Of a DNA stretch of 64,000 nucleotides, positions 37,501-46,400 are shown in pieces. This DNA is from Mytilus galloprovincialis (taxonomy: Eukaryota > Mollusca > Bivalvia > Mytilida > Mytilidae): NCBI RefSeq assembly GCF_965363235.1, contig NC_134839.1, forward strand, positions 62,685,877 to 62,749,876, read 5' to 3'. Numbering within the stretch: position 1 is the first letter of the stretch; the number at the start of each line of letters is the position of its first letter. The translations under genes and the position numbers were made by a program. The notes under the pieces were generated by a model. The model was not told the origin of the DNA, did not search any database, and worked only from the letters and a program-made list of their open reading frames with translations.

Positions 37501-40092
37501 GTTTTTACTTTTTAACTTTTAAATTAATTCTATATTATCGTTACAATACAGCAGTACTCGAGTTATTTGCGATGAAATAATAATTACTGTTTTACGTCTT
37601 ATTTTGTACTTCTTAAAATTTCATTTTTTTTTTTTTATGTTATTTTTTTTTATTTTCATTACCTTATGCTTAAAATTCATTTACTTTTAAAGGAGATTTA
37701 TTCATATAATAATCCGGTTTGTTAAAAAAATCTTGATCGATTTATTTTGCATAACTACGTGCATTTGTAAACAAATCAAGGTTGGGCGGTAAATACCACC
37801 CCTGGTATTTACCAGTGGTATTTACCGGTATTTACCGCCCCGGACAATACTCCCCAAGTGGTTAATACTGGCAAATACTGGTCAATTGAAATTTTCATGG
37901 TTGTTTCTACTATTAATTGAAGTAAAAACTTGATAAAAAGTCAAATATACTTAAACTTTAATCTTTATGCATGTGTCAGCTTATAAAATTAATGAATTGG
38001 ATATGTTTTATTCATTTATAACACTTATTCTTACTGATTTAAAATTTAGTTATTATGAATTATGATATTGCATACTTAAGATATATACAAATTTACATTT
38101 TATTTCAACATTTTTAAATTTATATATTTTTATTCAAAATGTATGATTTTACAGGTAATTAAAATTAAAGGTAAATTAAACTACAGGTAAATGAAGTTAC
38201 ATGGGTCTTTTTACCTATCACCTGGGCATTGCTAGGTGTGAAAATTTAATTACTAAAACAACAGCCTCCAATAAAAGTTGACAGTGCATGGGTTGAAAGT
38301 AATAAAATTGATATATGAAGACTCCCTTAAACAATAAATTATTTCCTGTCTATTTAACTGTGAGATAAAAACCTTCTTCATGCAGGAAATGGAAATTTGA
38401 AGAAGGGACAAAAAGTCTTTCTTTTACTATAATATTATGTACACATTAATCAATGTAGATCCCTGTTTGAATTTACAATAGAATTAGAAATAAAAGCATT
38501 TAAAATGATTTGAACACTTTCCTTATAAATTAGTTATTAATAGTAATTATAAATGACCAAGTAGATAGTGGTTTTTATAGTAATGACCACTCAAAATTCA
38601 ATCGACCAGTATTTGCCGGTATTTCCCAGTATTTGCCAGTATTTCCCGGTATTTACCACTGGCATGGTCAATACTAGTATTGACCGCTTTTTTGCCAACC
38701 TTGAAACAAATGACCCCCCTTTTCTCTCTAAAGACTGTAATACGCGTATTTAAACCATACAATTATTTTCTCAAGCATTGGCAGAAAATTGATATTCCCC
38801 TGATTTTCTCTTTTTTTTTTTGTAAACTATTCAATAAGTCGGATACATAAATCATTTGGAAATGTTATTTATTTGAGGTCGAGTCGACAATATTCTACTT
38901 TCGTTTTTGACCTTGATTCTCTGAACACCACGTGGGCTTTGAAAAATGAACTTCAAAAGAGACTGTTTTCCATATTCTGAACAATATGATCTACTAAACT
39001 TTCTTTAATTTGACTGATATTATTCCATAACATAAGATTGTCATCCTAATCTGATTGTCTTCATGTTTTAAAAGCCAAAAAAAAGCCAACGAGTTAATGA
39101 CCATCGGAACGTCTCTATTGTTATCCTTCAATGGCCACCGGAACGTCTCTCTTGTTATCTTTGAAAAGAAACGATGCATTCTGACTTTAAATAGACAACC
39201 AATCAGTGACCTGAATTCATGTGAACTATATTTAGCCCAAGGTAAACACTGACTTTTCATCCTTGTTTATCGTGACTGCGACTTTGCGACAATACGTCTC
39301 TTGGCTGCCTGTAAACATTTGAAAAAGATATTTTTTTCTTTTTGAATTTATATTTTTGTCAGTGAAGTAGCTGGCACTTGAAGCCACCGTAAACGGCGGA
39401 TTTCCGCCGGCTACCGGCTTCAATGGAAAGCCCTGTTTGTCCTCCATTACTGAATATCACACAGGTTCCCGTAAAATTTTGACGTCATAAAACAAAATAT
39501 ATGACGCCACAATGGAAAAGTGATTGGTGTATGCGTCAAAAGTTCAAGTGGCCGGGTCAGCCGGGATTAGCGATAAGGTGTATTTTCGTCCAGATTCTAC
39601 TAAGAGGGACCAGTTGGCAAACCTTTATTCATAAGGATTATATACCTTTTTATAAGAGGTGCAAGTTGGAAGGACTAAATTTAACAGGATTTAACCCTTA
39701 TTCATAAGTTTGTAAACAAGAGTGAAAGGAGTCTGTGGCAAAGGCAAAGGAGACCAATTTGGTGTGAGGCGATTTGGCACTGCCAGATGGGCGAGTTGTC
39801 TGGCTTCTAGATGTAGGAGCAAGCTTGATTAGATTATTTGTTGGTAGCTTAACAATTTTTACACCATTGATGTTGATGAATAACTTGATACAAAATAAAA
39901 ACGATAAAATTTATCATCATTTGATCATGATCCATGACTCATACTGTAGTTGTAAATTGTGAAAAAAAAATCAATGACAATATTTGTTCACACCTGTCTT
40001 GTACTTCGTGCACGTTCCTTTTCTTGTCTCTCTTTTCGCATCTGTTCCAGACGCTGCTTCTTTCTTTCTAATTCTGCCTTTCTGTCAGACAT
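16594..40092 (-). CDS. DYNC1I: Cytoplasmic dynein 1 intermediate chain, complete
   Basis: Scaffold subunit of cytoplasmic dynein that links heavy chains to light chains and dynactin. I assembled 18 coding exons with matching phases, totalling 2025 nt (674 aa plus stop): 40092-39994, 35459-35372, 34709-34625, 32580-32459, 31676-31653, 29443-29411, 28769-28674, 26017-25856, 25377-25221, 24806-24710, 24089-23964, 23782-23636, 23186-23073, 22570-22437, 21287-21143, 18833-18693, 18350-18225 and 16722-16594. The start [20 protein letters not shown] is the family's N-terminal helix, which binds p150-Glued and NudE. KETQT (118-122) is the LC8 light-chain site. [15 protein letters not shown]... (240-271) is the roadblock light-chain site. 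A WD40 propeller fills the C-terminal half, with [36 protein letters not shown] and [13 protein letters not shown] strongly conserved. Human family members are about 640 aa. Residues 132-236 vary, and four phase-1 exons there can be skipped in frame. Vertebrates have two paralogues; this is best read as the single invertebrate gene. Confidence 0.97.
17631..17938 (-). repeat. Repeat family D, copy 2 (in dynein intron 17)
   Basis: Reverse-orientation copy from ttatgccccattaatgggca to the ggggacacatttttgttt end, with the same internal motifs as 13793-14055. The plus frame at 17445-17768 reads partly through it and is not a gene. Confidence 0.85.
18990..19790. repeat. Two-copy tandem repeat, about 413-bp period (in dynein intron 15)
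   Basis: ttattgataatattaatta with ggaaaacaaaaggtcctgga recurs about 413 bp later as ttattggcaatattaatta with ggaaaacaaaagggcctgga. Both are followed by a shared attgaattctttgattcg-type stretch and a gctgacaaattg-type stretch. The copies have clearly diverged. Short frames inside have no recognisable product. Confidence 0.65.
19805..20700 (+). repeat. Repeat family B, long copy (in dynein intron 15)
   Basis: Starts near acaagagtgcacgcactgaa and ends near the GC-richer stretch gccgctgccatctcccgatc and gtcgagctttctgcaacaaa. Between them, blocks with accatgaaaatgaggtcaag, tacaccttacagtcc and tgacctattgcttatag repeat several times. The reversed relative at 55850-57690 starts with cgagacggcagcggc and ends with gtgtgcactctt, so both ends agree between copies. 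Confidence 0.8.
23865..23950 (-). repeat. Family A relic between dynein exons 11 and 12
   Basis: aaggccgtacagtatcctat followed by tttggtctcctgcaaagaga resembles the corresponding part of the family A copy at 24268-24556, but diverged and truncated. Confidence 0.45.
24268..24556 (-). repeat. Repeat family A, near full-length copy (in dynein intron 10)
   Basis: Contains, reversed relative to 4506-4795, gtcccaagtcaggagcctgt, gccattagttttctcgtttt, agctgactatgcggtatggg and gagttgtctcatcgccaatc. It lies between exons 24806-24710 and 24089-23964. Confidence 0.85.
26018..28059. other. Dynein intron 7; no exon recognised
   Basis: AT-rich intron DNA. The frames at 26705-26983 (minus) and 27336-27554 (plus) have no family signature. 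The latter shares motifs such as ccataatagcagatg with sequence about 200 bp further on, suggesting an internal repeat. Confidence 0.5.
28060..28280 (+). repeat. Dispersed repeat family F, copy 2 (in dynein intron 7)
   Basis: Shares the order attcaaactcataaatca, aatatagaaaacttaaga and actgggggtgatctcaggt with 1605-1775, and extends further at its left end. Confidence 0.75.
28674..31676 (-). other. DYNC1I: Dynein variable-region exons 5-7 (possible alternative cassettes)
   Basis: Exon 5 (31676-31653, 24 nt) encodes GRNPWDYY. Exon 6 (29443-29411, 33 nt) encodes [11 protein letters not shown]. Exon 7 (28769-28674, 96 nt) encodes a His/Ser/acid-rich stretch ending [10 protein letters not shown]. 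All start and end in phase 1 and have lengths divisible by three, as does exon 8 (26017-25856, 162 nt). Any combination could be skipped without a frame shift. They follow directly on the exon holding the LC8 site, the region where dynein intermediate chain isoforms vary in other animals. Alternative use is inference. Confidence 0.75.
32454..32459 (-). promoter_or_regulatory. Non-canonical GC splice donor of dynein exon 4
   Basis: The exon 4 end reads GAAG then GCAAGT, the classic GC-AG donor context. Using it leaves one base, which joins exon 5 to give GRNPWDYY, and the phase then matches exons 5 to 8. A GT donor four bases further (GTAGAT) would put exon 5 in another frame and break the phase chain. 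Confidence 0.7.
32735..34145. repeat. Compound repeat element, about 1.4 kb, with internal ~110-bp units (dynein intron 3)
   Basis: The left end holds a perfect hairpin, aaggtctttcc then ggaaagacctt, and the right end has caggaaagaccttt. Between about 33600 and 34080, blocks with gttgtcgcatatcaaatgaa, ttggttggatggggtcatt and gtgcaaaa recur at about 110 bp. No open frame of note. Classification is uncertain. Confidence 0.6.
34151..34368 (-). repeat. Repeat family D, copy 3 (dynein intron 3)
   Basis: Reversed copy from gttttctggtctgtgtgtct to ggggacacattcttgttt; its left end is shortened and abuts the preceding compound repeat. Confidence 0.8.
35655..36425. mobile_element. Inverted-repeat element carrying 168-bp tandem units (dynein intron 1)
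   Basis: Ends are TGATACCCCCGC on the left and GCGGGGGTATAA on the right. Between them gtgttcggtaaacag recurs at 35706, 35874, 36042 and 36211 with a period of 168 bp. A period of 56 codons leaves two overlapping minus-strand frames open (35643-36260 and 35684-36205), which explains their length. I treat both as repeat by-products. Units two and three are almost identical. Confidence 0.8.
36747..37255. repeat. Recent 255-bp tandem duplication (dynein intron 1)
   Basis: The segment starting tatatctctttgaattttca and ending acccattaccg occurs twice head to tail, at 36747-37001 and 37002-37255, with only a few differences. The short minus frame at 36739-36975 lies inside the first copy. Confidence 0.95.
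37777..38703. mobile_element. Non-autonomous hAT-type element with 8-bp target duplication (dynein intron 1)
   Basis: The left terminus CAAGGTTGGGCGG is answered by CCGCTTTTTTGCCAACCTTG at the right. Both flanks are AAACAAAT (37769-37776 and 38704-38711), a perfect 8-bp target duplication as hAT elements make. Subterminal copies of GTATTTACC and GTATTTGCC cluster at both ends, typical of transposase-binding repeats. No transposase frame is present in its 927 bp. Confidence 0.9.
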
Positions 40093-40159
40093 ATTGACAG
40101 ATTAGACCTTCCAATCTAGCACAATCAGTGGATCAAATTATGATAATTTTTGCAGACAA

Positions 40160-40169
40160 ACCGGAAGTG
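40160..40169. promoter_or_regulatory. ETS-like motif upstream of the dynein start
   Basis: ACCGGAAGTG lies about 70 bp upstream of the dynein ATG, with a second ACCGGAA about 35 bp further at 40199-40205. Motifs of this type are common at housekeeping promoters. A transcription start is not visible from sequence. Confidence 0.4.
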
Positions 40170-40504
40170 AAATCACAAATAAAAGAAATATCTGTTGAAA
40201 CCGGAACGGACACGTAAATAATAAACCCAGAACGTCTGATGAGCAGTAACTGCAGTTGAGCTCTTGGAATATTGCTGTCTGTGTCAAAATTTAGTTGCCC
40301 TTAGCCCCTTAGTTATGGGAGAAGAGAAATCGTCTTTCCAAGATATAAACCCAGTAATGCATTCTTAATATTACCCCTCAAAAATTAAGGGTAGGGTCGC
40401 CCTTTTCATGACCAACCAATATGTACACAATATTACAACAAAAGGCTCAGGGTCTGCTCTATGCCAAGGACTATACATATAAACAAAGAGTTTCCCAACT
40501 CTGT

Positions 40505-41230
40505 CTTTGAGGTGATAACTGTATTCTACGTTAAGCTCTGACAGCATCAATTGGTGATTTGATGGTCGCAAATTAAGTTTACTGGCGACACGTGAAATTC
40601 CGGGTCCATTTGCGCCCATTCACGTTCGCACCACTCATGTTCGCCCCCTTTCACTTTCACACCCTACATGTTGGCACCCAAAGTCGTGCTTGCACCCTAC
40701 ATGTTCGCGCCCAATTTTAATTGGTTTTGTGTTTAATAACTTTGTAATCAAGTTTTGGCAAGTGTATTCTTATAAGTATAATTGTTGTCATTGTCTCAAA
40801 ATAAAGTGAGACCGCATTTTTTTTTTTTTTTGTGTTGAATAAATCTTAATCATGTTTCGGAAAGTGTATTGTTAAAAAAAATAATAATCCTTTCTAAATA
40901 AAGTCATGAGTGGGCCGATTCTGTCAAAGTTTTATTTTGTGTTGAATAACTCTTAATCATGTTTTGGTTATTGTATTGCTATAACTTTGTTTCACTGACT
41001 CGTTTCAAAATAAAGTGAGACTCTGACTACTTTTTTTTTTTGTGTGTTGAATAAATTTTATCATGTTTTGGTTATAATTCGATGCGAGGTGCGAACGTCT
41101 AGGGTGCAAAAGTGTATTGGGCACGATGGGACCTGATACCGCGACACGTTAGCAGAGTATTTGTGACCATCAAATCACTAATTGATGCCGTCATAGCTTA
41201 AAATACAATATAGTTATCTTCATTCTGATG
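40505..41230. mobile_element. Foldback element between divergent promoters
   Basis: The left arm (gataactgtattc... acagcatcaattggtgattt gatggtc) is matched in inverted orientation by the right arm ending at about 41230 (gaccatcaaatcac... gatgccgtcatagc ... tagttatctt). Each arm is roughly 90 bp or more. The interior has repeated blocks with gtgttgaataa, atcatgtttcgg-type and aaataaagt motifs, and many gttcgc/gcaccc motifs beside the arms. The minus frame at 40371-40619 overlaps the left arm. Confidence 0.8.
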
Positions 41231-41554
41231 AAACTGACAGAAAACAACGTTAAAACATGTATTTAAAATCTGTCATATATCGTCTGCGATTGCGCGTACA
41301 TTCCATAGCATCAATAGTCATGAAAATTAGTGACATTATCCAATCAAAATTAACATTACAAACGTTGTTGCATTAGAATGAATGTTAATCATTCATAAAA
41401 AAACTACCGTAAGTGGCATAACCATGATAACAGTGTAAATTAATGTTCTGTAACGGTTCTTGTGTATATATATATAGTCTGACGTGTCTGATAATTATAG
41501 TTATCATGTTTCTTGCATTGGGTACCACTACTGGGTTCTCTTGGAAGTATGTCT

Positions 41555-41790
41555 GCCATGGTGGTCTTATTATAGTAGTCACCTGGAAACATGCTTGCCT
41601 TCAGGGCTGGAGGTCATGGGTTCAATGCCTTGCTGTCAAAAACCTTGGTATTTGCTGCTACTTTGTTCATGGCAAGTGGGATTTATTAGTAATAATAAAT
41701 ACTATAGTCCCTAAAGACAGAGACATGTGTCAGGGTAAGGAGAAATGTCTTCCTGCAAACTGTTACCTTGTGAAAAGCACACAAACAATC
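41555..41790 (+). mobile_element. Possible tRNA-derived repeat
   Basis: ggaggtcatgggttcaatgc resembles a tRNA B box with its T-arm stem, and tggtcttattatagtagt upstream could be a degraded A-box region. No second copy or clear duplication is visible here, so this is tentative. The overlapping frames at 41443-41793 are not supported as genes. Confidence 0.3.
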
Positions 41791-42555
41791 TGACAGTACA
41801 GTTTGAACAAAGCAGGGTTCAAATTCATATAAAAAATTTATTAAAAACATATTCTCATCCTGAATATAAACATTCATATTGCCACTGGATGTTACGCTGC
41901 CATCCATCAGTCTAATTTCATTTTGTAGACATACATGTACAGCCAAGTCATGCAAGTTTCTCATTTTGAAAATTCCACTACAAATTTCAACTCAAATCAA
42001 ACAAATGAAATGATTTAAAGTTGTTAAAAAGCATACAATACAGTTGAACAAAGCTCTTAAGAGCTTTTAAAACTGATATTCTAAAGGTAAAAACATTACA
42101 AATAACATCAAACAAACATGCAAACATGCATGACAAGCAAGAACACAGATATAAGCTTATCAAAACATACAATGCCAAGCAAAGCAATAATAGCAGAAAT
42201 TAAAAACATACATGTATTAAAGTCATCCATGTCATCAAAGCTACAATCTAATAAATATATTTTGTACTAAGCTTAGCAGATATAAAATTAATATCATATG
42301 GATCTACAAAAATATACTACAGAATATTAAAGCATATGATTTTTTTTATTCTTGATTTTCTTCTTAATTTATTTCTTGTTTGAAAATGGCTGGAGTTTTT
42401 TTTATGGGTATGAAATAATATGAGGCAGGCATTACCTGTAAATGGGGACGAAGTCTTATGAATTATTATTTTGTAACTTAAATATTTGTTAAAAAAAAGA
42501 AACGGAAATACCGTAACGTTTCCGATTTTGGTTCTGTTGTAAGGGATTTTAGTTG

Positions 42556-42613
42556 TGACGTTATTTAAGTTATGACGTCATATGCAATGTAAACAAAGAA
42601 ACGCTATCATCAG
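42556..42613 (+). promoter_or_regulatory. CRE motifs and possible 5' untranslated exon of the ATXN7L3-like gene
   Basis: A perfect palindromic TGACGTCA (42573-42580) is preceded by TGACGTTA (42556-42563). Downstream, catcag|gtattg at 42613/42614 would serve as a splice donor for a short leader exon, which has stops in the frame that would join exon 2. The arrangement fits a CRE-driven promoter with an untranslated first exon, but no transcript data support it. Confidence 0.4.
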
Positions 42614-42979
42614 GTATTGTTTTTTTATATCAAGGAATTATTAAAAATGAAATTGGTATTGCGTTCGATCTTCCTGTTACTAGACTGATAAATATATATT
42701 TTACTCGAAGTTTCATACAAACGATACCAGAAAAAGGAAGTACATTGTAGATTTCTGCGCAGATGTGGGAATTCAATACATGACATAAAAAAAATTGAAC
42801 GATTTTGAGTTCATTAGTACAATGAAAATAACGGGGAAATTTTCCAGATTTTTTTTTTTTTTTTTCTACTGTTATTGGGGACTTCGTCCCCATATTATAT
42901 ACATGTATTAAGAAATTATATTTTTTTAAGAAAATCACTGTTTATAGGAAAAAATTTACTTTATTTCAATATTTGTATA

Positions 42980-43205
42980 TATGTAGATAAGAAGATGTGG
43001 TATGACTGCCAATGAGACTAATCTTTATCCAAGTTACAATTTGTGAAAGTAAACTATTATAGGTCAACGTAAGGCCTTCGACACAGAGTTTTCGCTCATA
43101 CTGAACAGCAAACTATAGACGGCCCCAAAATGACGAATTTAAAACCCTTCAAACTGGAAAAACTAATGGACTAATCTAAATAAAAACCAGAAACTAGAAA
43201 TACTT
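42980..43205 (+). repeat. Dispersed repeat family H, copy 1
   Basis: gaagatgtggtatgactgcc, atccaagttacaatttgtga, gtaaactattataggtcaac and cttcgacacagagttttcgc recur at 61105-61262 (plus) and, reversed, at 46290-46490. Related in its first 25 bp to family A. Confidence 0.8.
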
Positions 43206-43491
43206 ATGAACCACATCAGTAAATGACAACCAAAACTTTTATACATTTGTATAATTAAAATTTGTAGATTACCATACAGATGTTGTAACATCTTTTAGAA
43301 ACTTGATATACAGGTGCACTATGATGTGAACTTATAAATTATATTCCAAATTATCACAACAGCTTCACAATGTTCATATTGTTCACTGAACAAGAAACAT
43401 GATAGTGCAAGTAAGGGGCATGGTGTTCTTTGGACACATGTATATATATTAACTTTTTTATATTCTGTTTTAGGAACTACTGAAAGAGGTT

Positions 43492-46400
43492 ATGAATGAG
43501 GTTATAGATGAAGTTACTTTAGGGTTATGTTTTGAAGTCCACAGAGCATATAAAAAGGGCACTTTATTCTTAGCTGACACAGACCCAAAGTAAGTAAGAT
43601 ATAATAAAATCACAAACAGTGTAGTAAAGATAGATTTATTAGATAAACTAGTGCAAGATAGTCTAATTTCATTATTTTTGAGAATTTCAAATTAGCATTA
43701 TTCCATTTATGTATTATATATTTTTTTAAAACTGAACAAGTATTTTCGATGTTGCATAAATACAATATATAACAATGAAACATGGTAAATCATATATTCC
43801 ATTATTAATAGATTTCAAAATTACCATAGATAAAATACAAAATTAATTAAGTCTGTACACTTTCATTAACTGTCTGAAATATCATACTGTAATGATTTAT
43901 TTTCCAGATCACAAAAAGACTTTGGTAAGCCTTTCTTTTAAGTACTGGAATGCCAGGTTTTCAAAGCATGGGAAGCAGATACAAAGGGAACAATCAAAAG
44001 AAATAAGTTGAAGAAAACAGACACACCATCGTCTAAAAAAACCCAAACCAAAACAGCAAACAATGTTTCAAAATATCAATACACAGAAAACTAATAATCA
44101 ACACAATCCAACCAAAAAGTTGAAACTAGGAATTATTTTGATTTGGAATAATTTTGAATTCTGAAAAATTGATAATAAATGTATAATGAAAATAAACCCA
44201 ATTTTGGAGTGTTAACCATGCATGCTAATGATTTTTACAATTACAAATTTGAAAAAGTAACTATTTACAAGTTATAGGTGTTTTCTTCCAACAGATTTGT
44301 AAATATTTTCTTTTCAGGGAGTATGAGGATGTATAAATAATCGAATTGATAGACCCTGTTACTATGTTTTAAGTTTTTTTCACTTTATGAATGAATAAAG
44401 ATTTGATGTCATATGTTGCTACACATATATATATATATATATATATTCTTCGTTCTTCAGTCATGATCAATGTTATTAATTTTGTGTGCTAAATAAATGT
44501 TTTGTCCTTTTCATAGAAATTGTCGATAGATTTGGTGTGGATGTGTTTGGACAACTGCCTACAAAGAAACAGTTTGAATGCATTTGTCCAAGTTGTCACA
44601 GAAACATGGCTGCATCTAGATTTGCTCCCCATCTTGAAAAGTGTATGGGCATGGGCAGAAACAGTTCTAGAATTGCAAGCAGACGACAGGCTGCACAACT
44701 TGCCAGAGAATCAAATGACAGGTAATTGATAAGACAATCATTGTAACAAAAATTGTCTATTTTCATGTTGGCTAAGTACTCTGGAAGTAACATTCTTTAC
44801 ACATATACTATGTATACACATCACGCTTTATATCATGCATATAAAAACTTTCTTATGAAACAAAAATAGAGTAGAATGTCTACATCTTATTAACCAATCA
44901 TTACCTCTAAGCTACTTTTTGATTTTTTATTGTATGATTGGATTGCTGTTTTGTTGATGAACATTTGTATACCCCACATGTTACATTATAATTTTCTTTT
45001 GGGACTTTATGCCAGGAAAAGGTAAAGGTGGAATTTGACCCCAAATAATTAAATCTGATTTGATGTTTGTGCTTTGTTTGTTTTGCAGACCATCTAGTGC
45101 TCAAGGTAAACGTGACAGTGATGAAAGTCCTGATGATGATAATGATGTAGACTGGAGCTATCATGTTGATAAAAAATGTAAGTCATCGAATAAAGTACAA
45201 ATATGTCTACAGAATAATGATGTAGACTGGAGCTATTATGTTGATAAAAAATGTAAGTTATTAAATAAAGTACAAATATGTCTACAGAATTATGAATTAA
45301 AAAAGATAACACAAATTACCAAAAGTATAAGACAGCACAACAGATCACAGCAACTGTCAGCACTTGATTCCTATTAGAAAATAGACTATCAAACACTGAC
45401 AACTAAGAACAATCATCAAAATCTCTCATAAAAGTTTAATTTAAAGACAAAAACAAGATGGAAGATACCAACCAAATATGTTAAAATGAGAATCAGTTAT
45501 TGAAAAGCAAAGAAAAATGCACAAAACTAAAAACAAAATCCCATACAACAAGACAACTGACTTACAGATATATGTTGTATTGATAATCCAAAATAACTTT
45601 CATCATTAAGTCAGCTAGTGTTTAAGGGAATACGATACAGTATCAGGGGCAGATAATAATGTTTTCAAAACATTTCGTGTTTTTTCGCGACGTTGGTACC
45701 CAGAACGTTGTAATTTTGCGATGTTTCTAATAAGAACGTTAACATTTCGCAATGTCGCTTTAAATGAAGTCATCTTTTCGCGGAATATTCACTGACGTCA
45801 TAATCAGGTTGCACGAATTTAAAAAAAAGAACCTGCTAAAAAAGCGACTATGTCGTTTCTTAAAGACGGTAAATCTGCCGAAAAGCATTGATATCAAAGG
45901 AAATACTGGAGATCAACAAAAATAAATCAAATACAACTTTGCATGACGAATTGAAGAAAAGGTAAAAGACGCAGAAGAGAGTTCTGACAGTATAACATGG
46001 AAAGACGGAAGAAGAATTGTGGAGCTTTTTTAGTCTGGTAAAAGCACTGAATAACTGCTAAAACTGTACGGCCAAACGGAATCTGCTCAACGTACTAAGA
46101 GAAAGAAAAATTGCAAGGATTTCGGAGTTATCCTACTATTCGTTGCTTGAACTGTAGCATGCTGAATAACATTTTTTAAACAAATAAGACACATTACGGA
46201 ACAAAAGGACCTGCTATTTTTGACATCAGCACAAACATGATAAAAGCTGCAATAGCTAATTATGAGTATAGATTTTATATAGATTGGACCGTTGGTTTTC
46301 TGATTTGAATGGTTTTACACAAGTAATTTTTAGGGCCATATTTGCTTGCTGTTTGGTGTGAGCCAAGGATCTGACCGTGTTGAAGGCTGTACCTTTACCT

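Noticed and set aside
41443-41793. 116-codon plus frame in the divergent intergenic region
   Set aside because: Contains a tRNA-B-box-like segment and no recognisable protein features; treated as a possible tRNA-derived repeat.
42372-42407. ATGGCTGGAG as the first exon of the ATXN7L3-like gene
   Set aside because: The only nearby donor (G|GTATGA) leaves the wrong phase and leads to a stop soon after joining exon 2.
45178-45213. Intron between the two copies of the duplicated ATXN7L3 exon end
   Set aside because: It has gtaagt and ctacag borders but is only about 35 bp, below what animal splicing normally handles. Alternative donor use is the better explanation.
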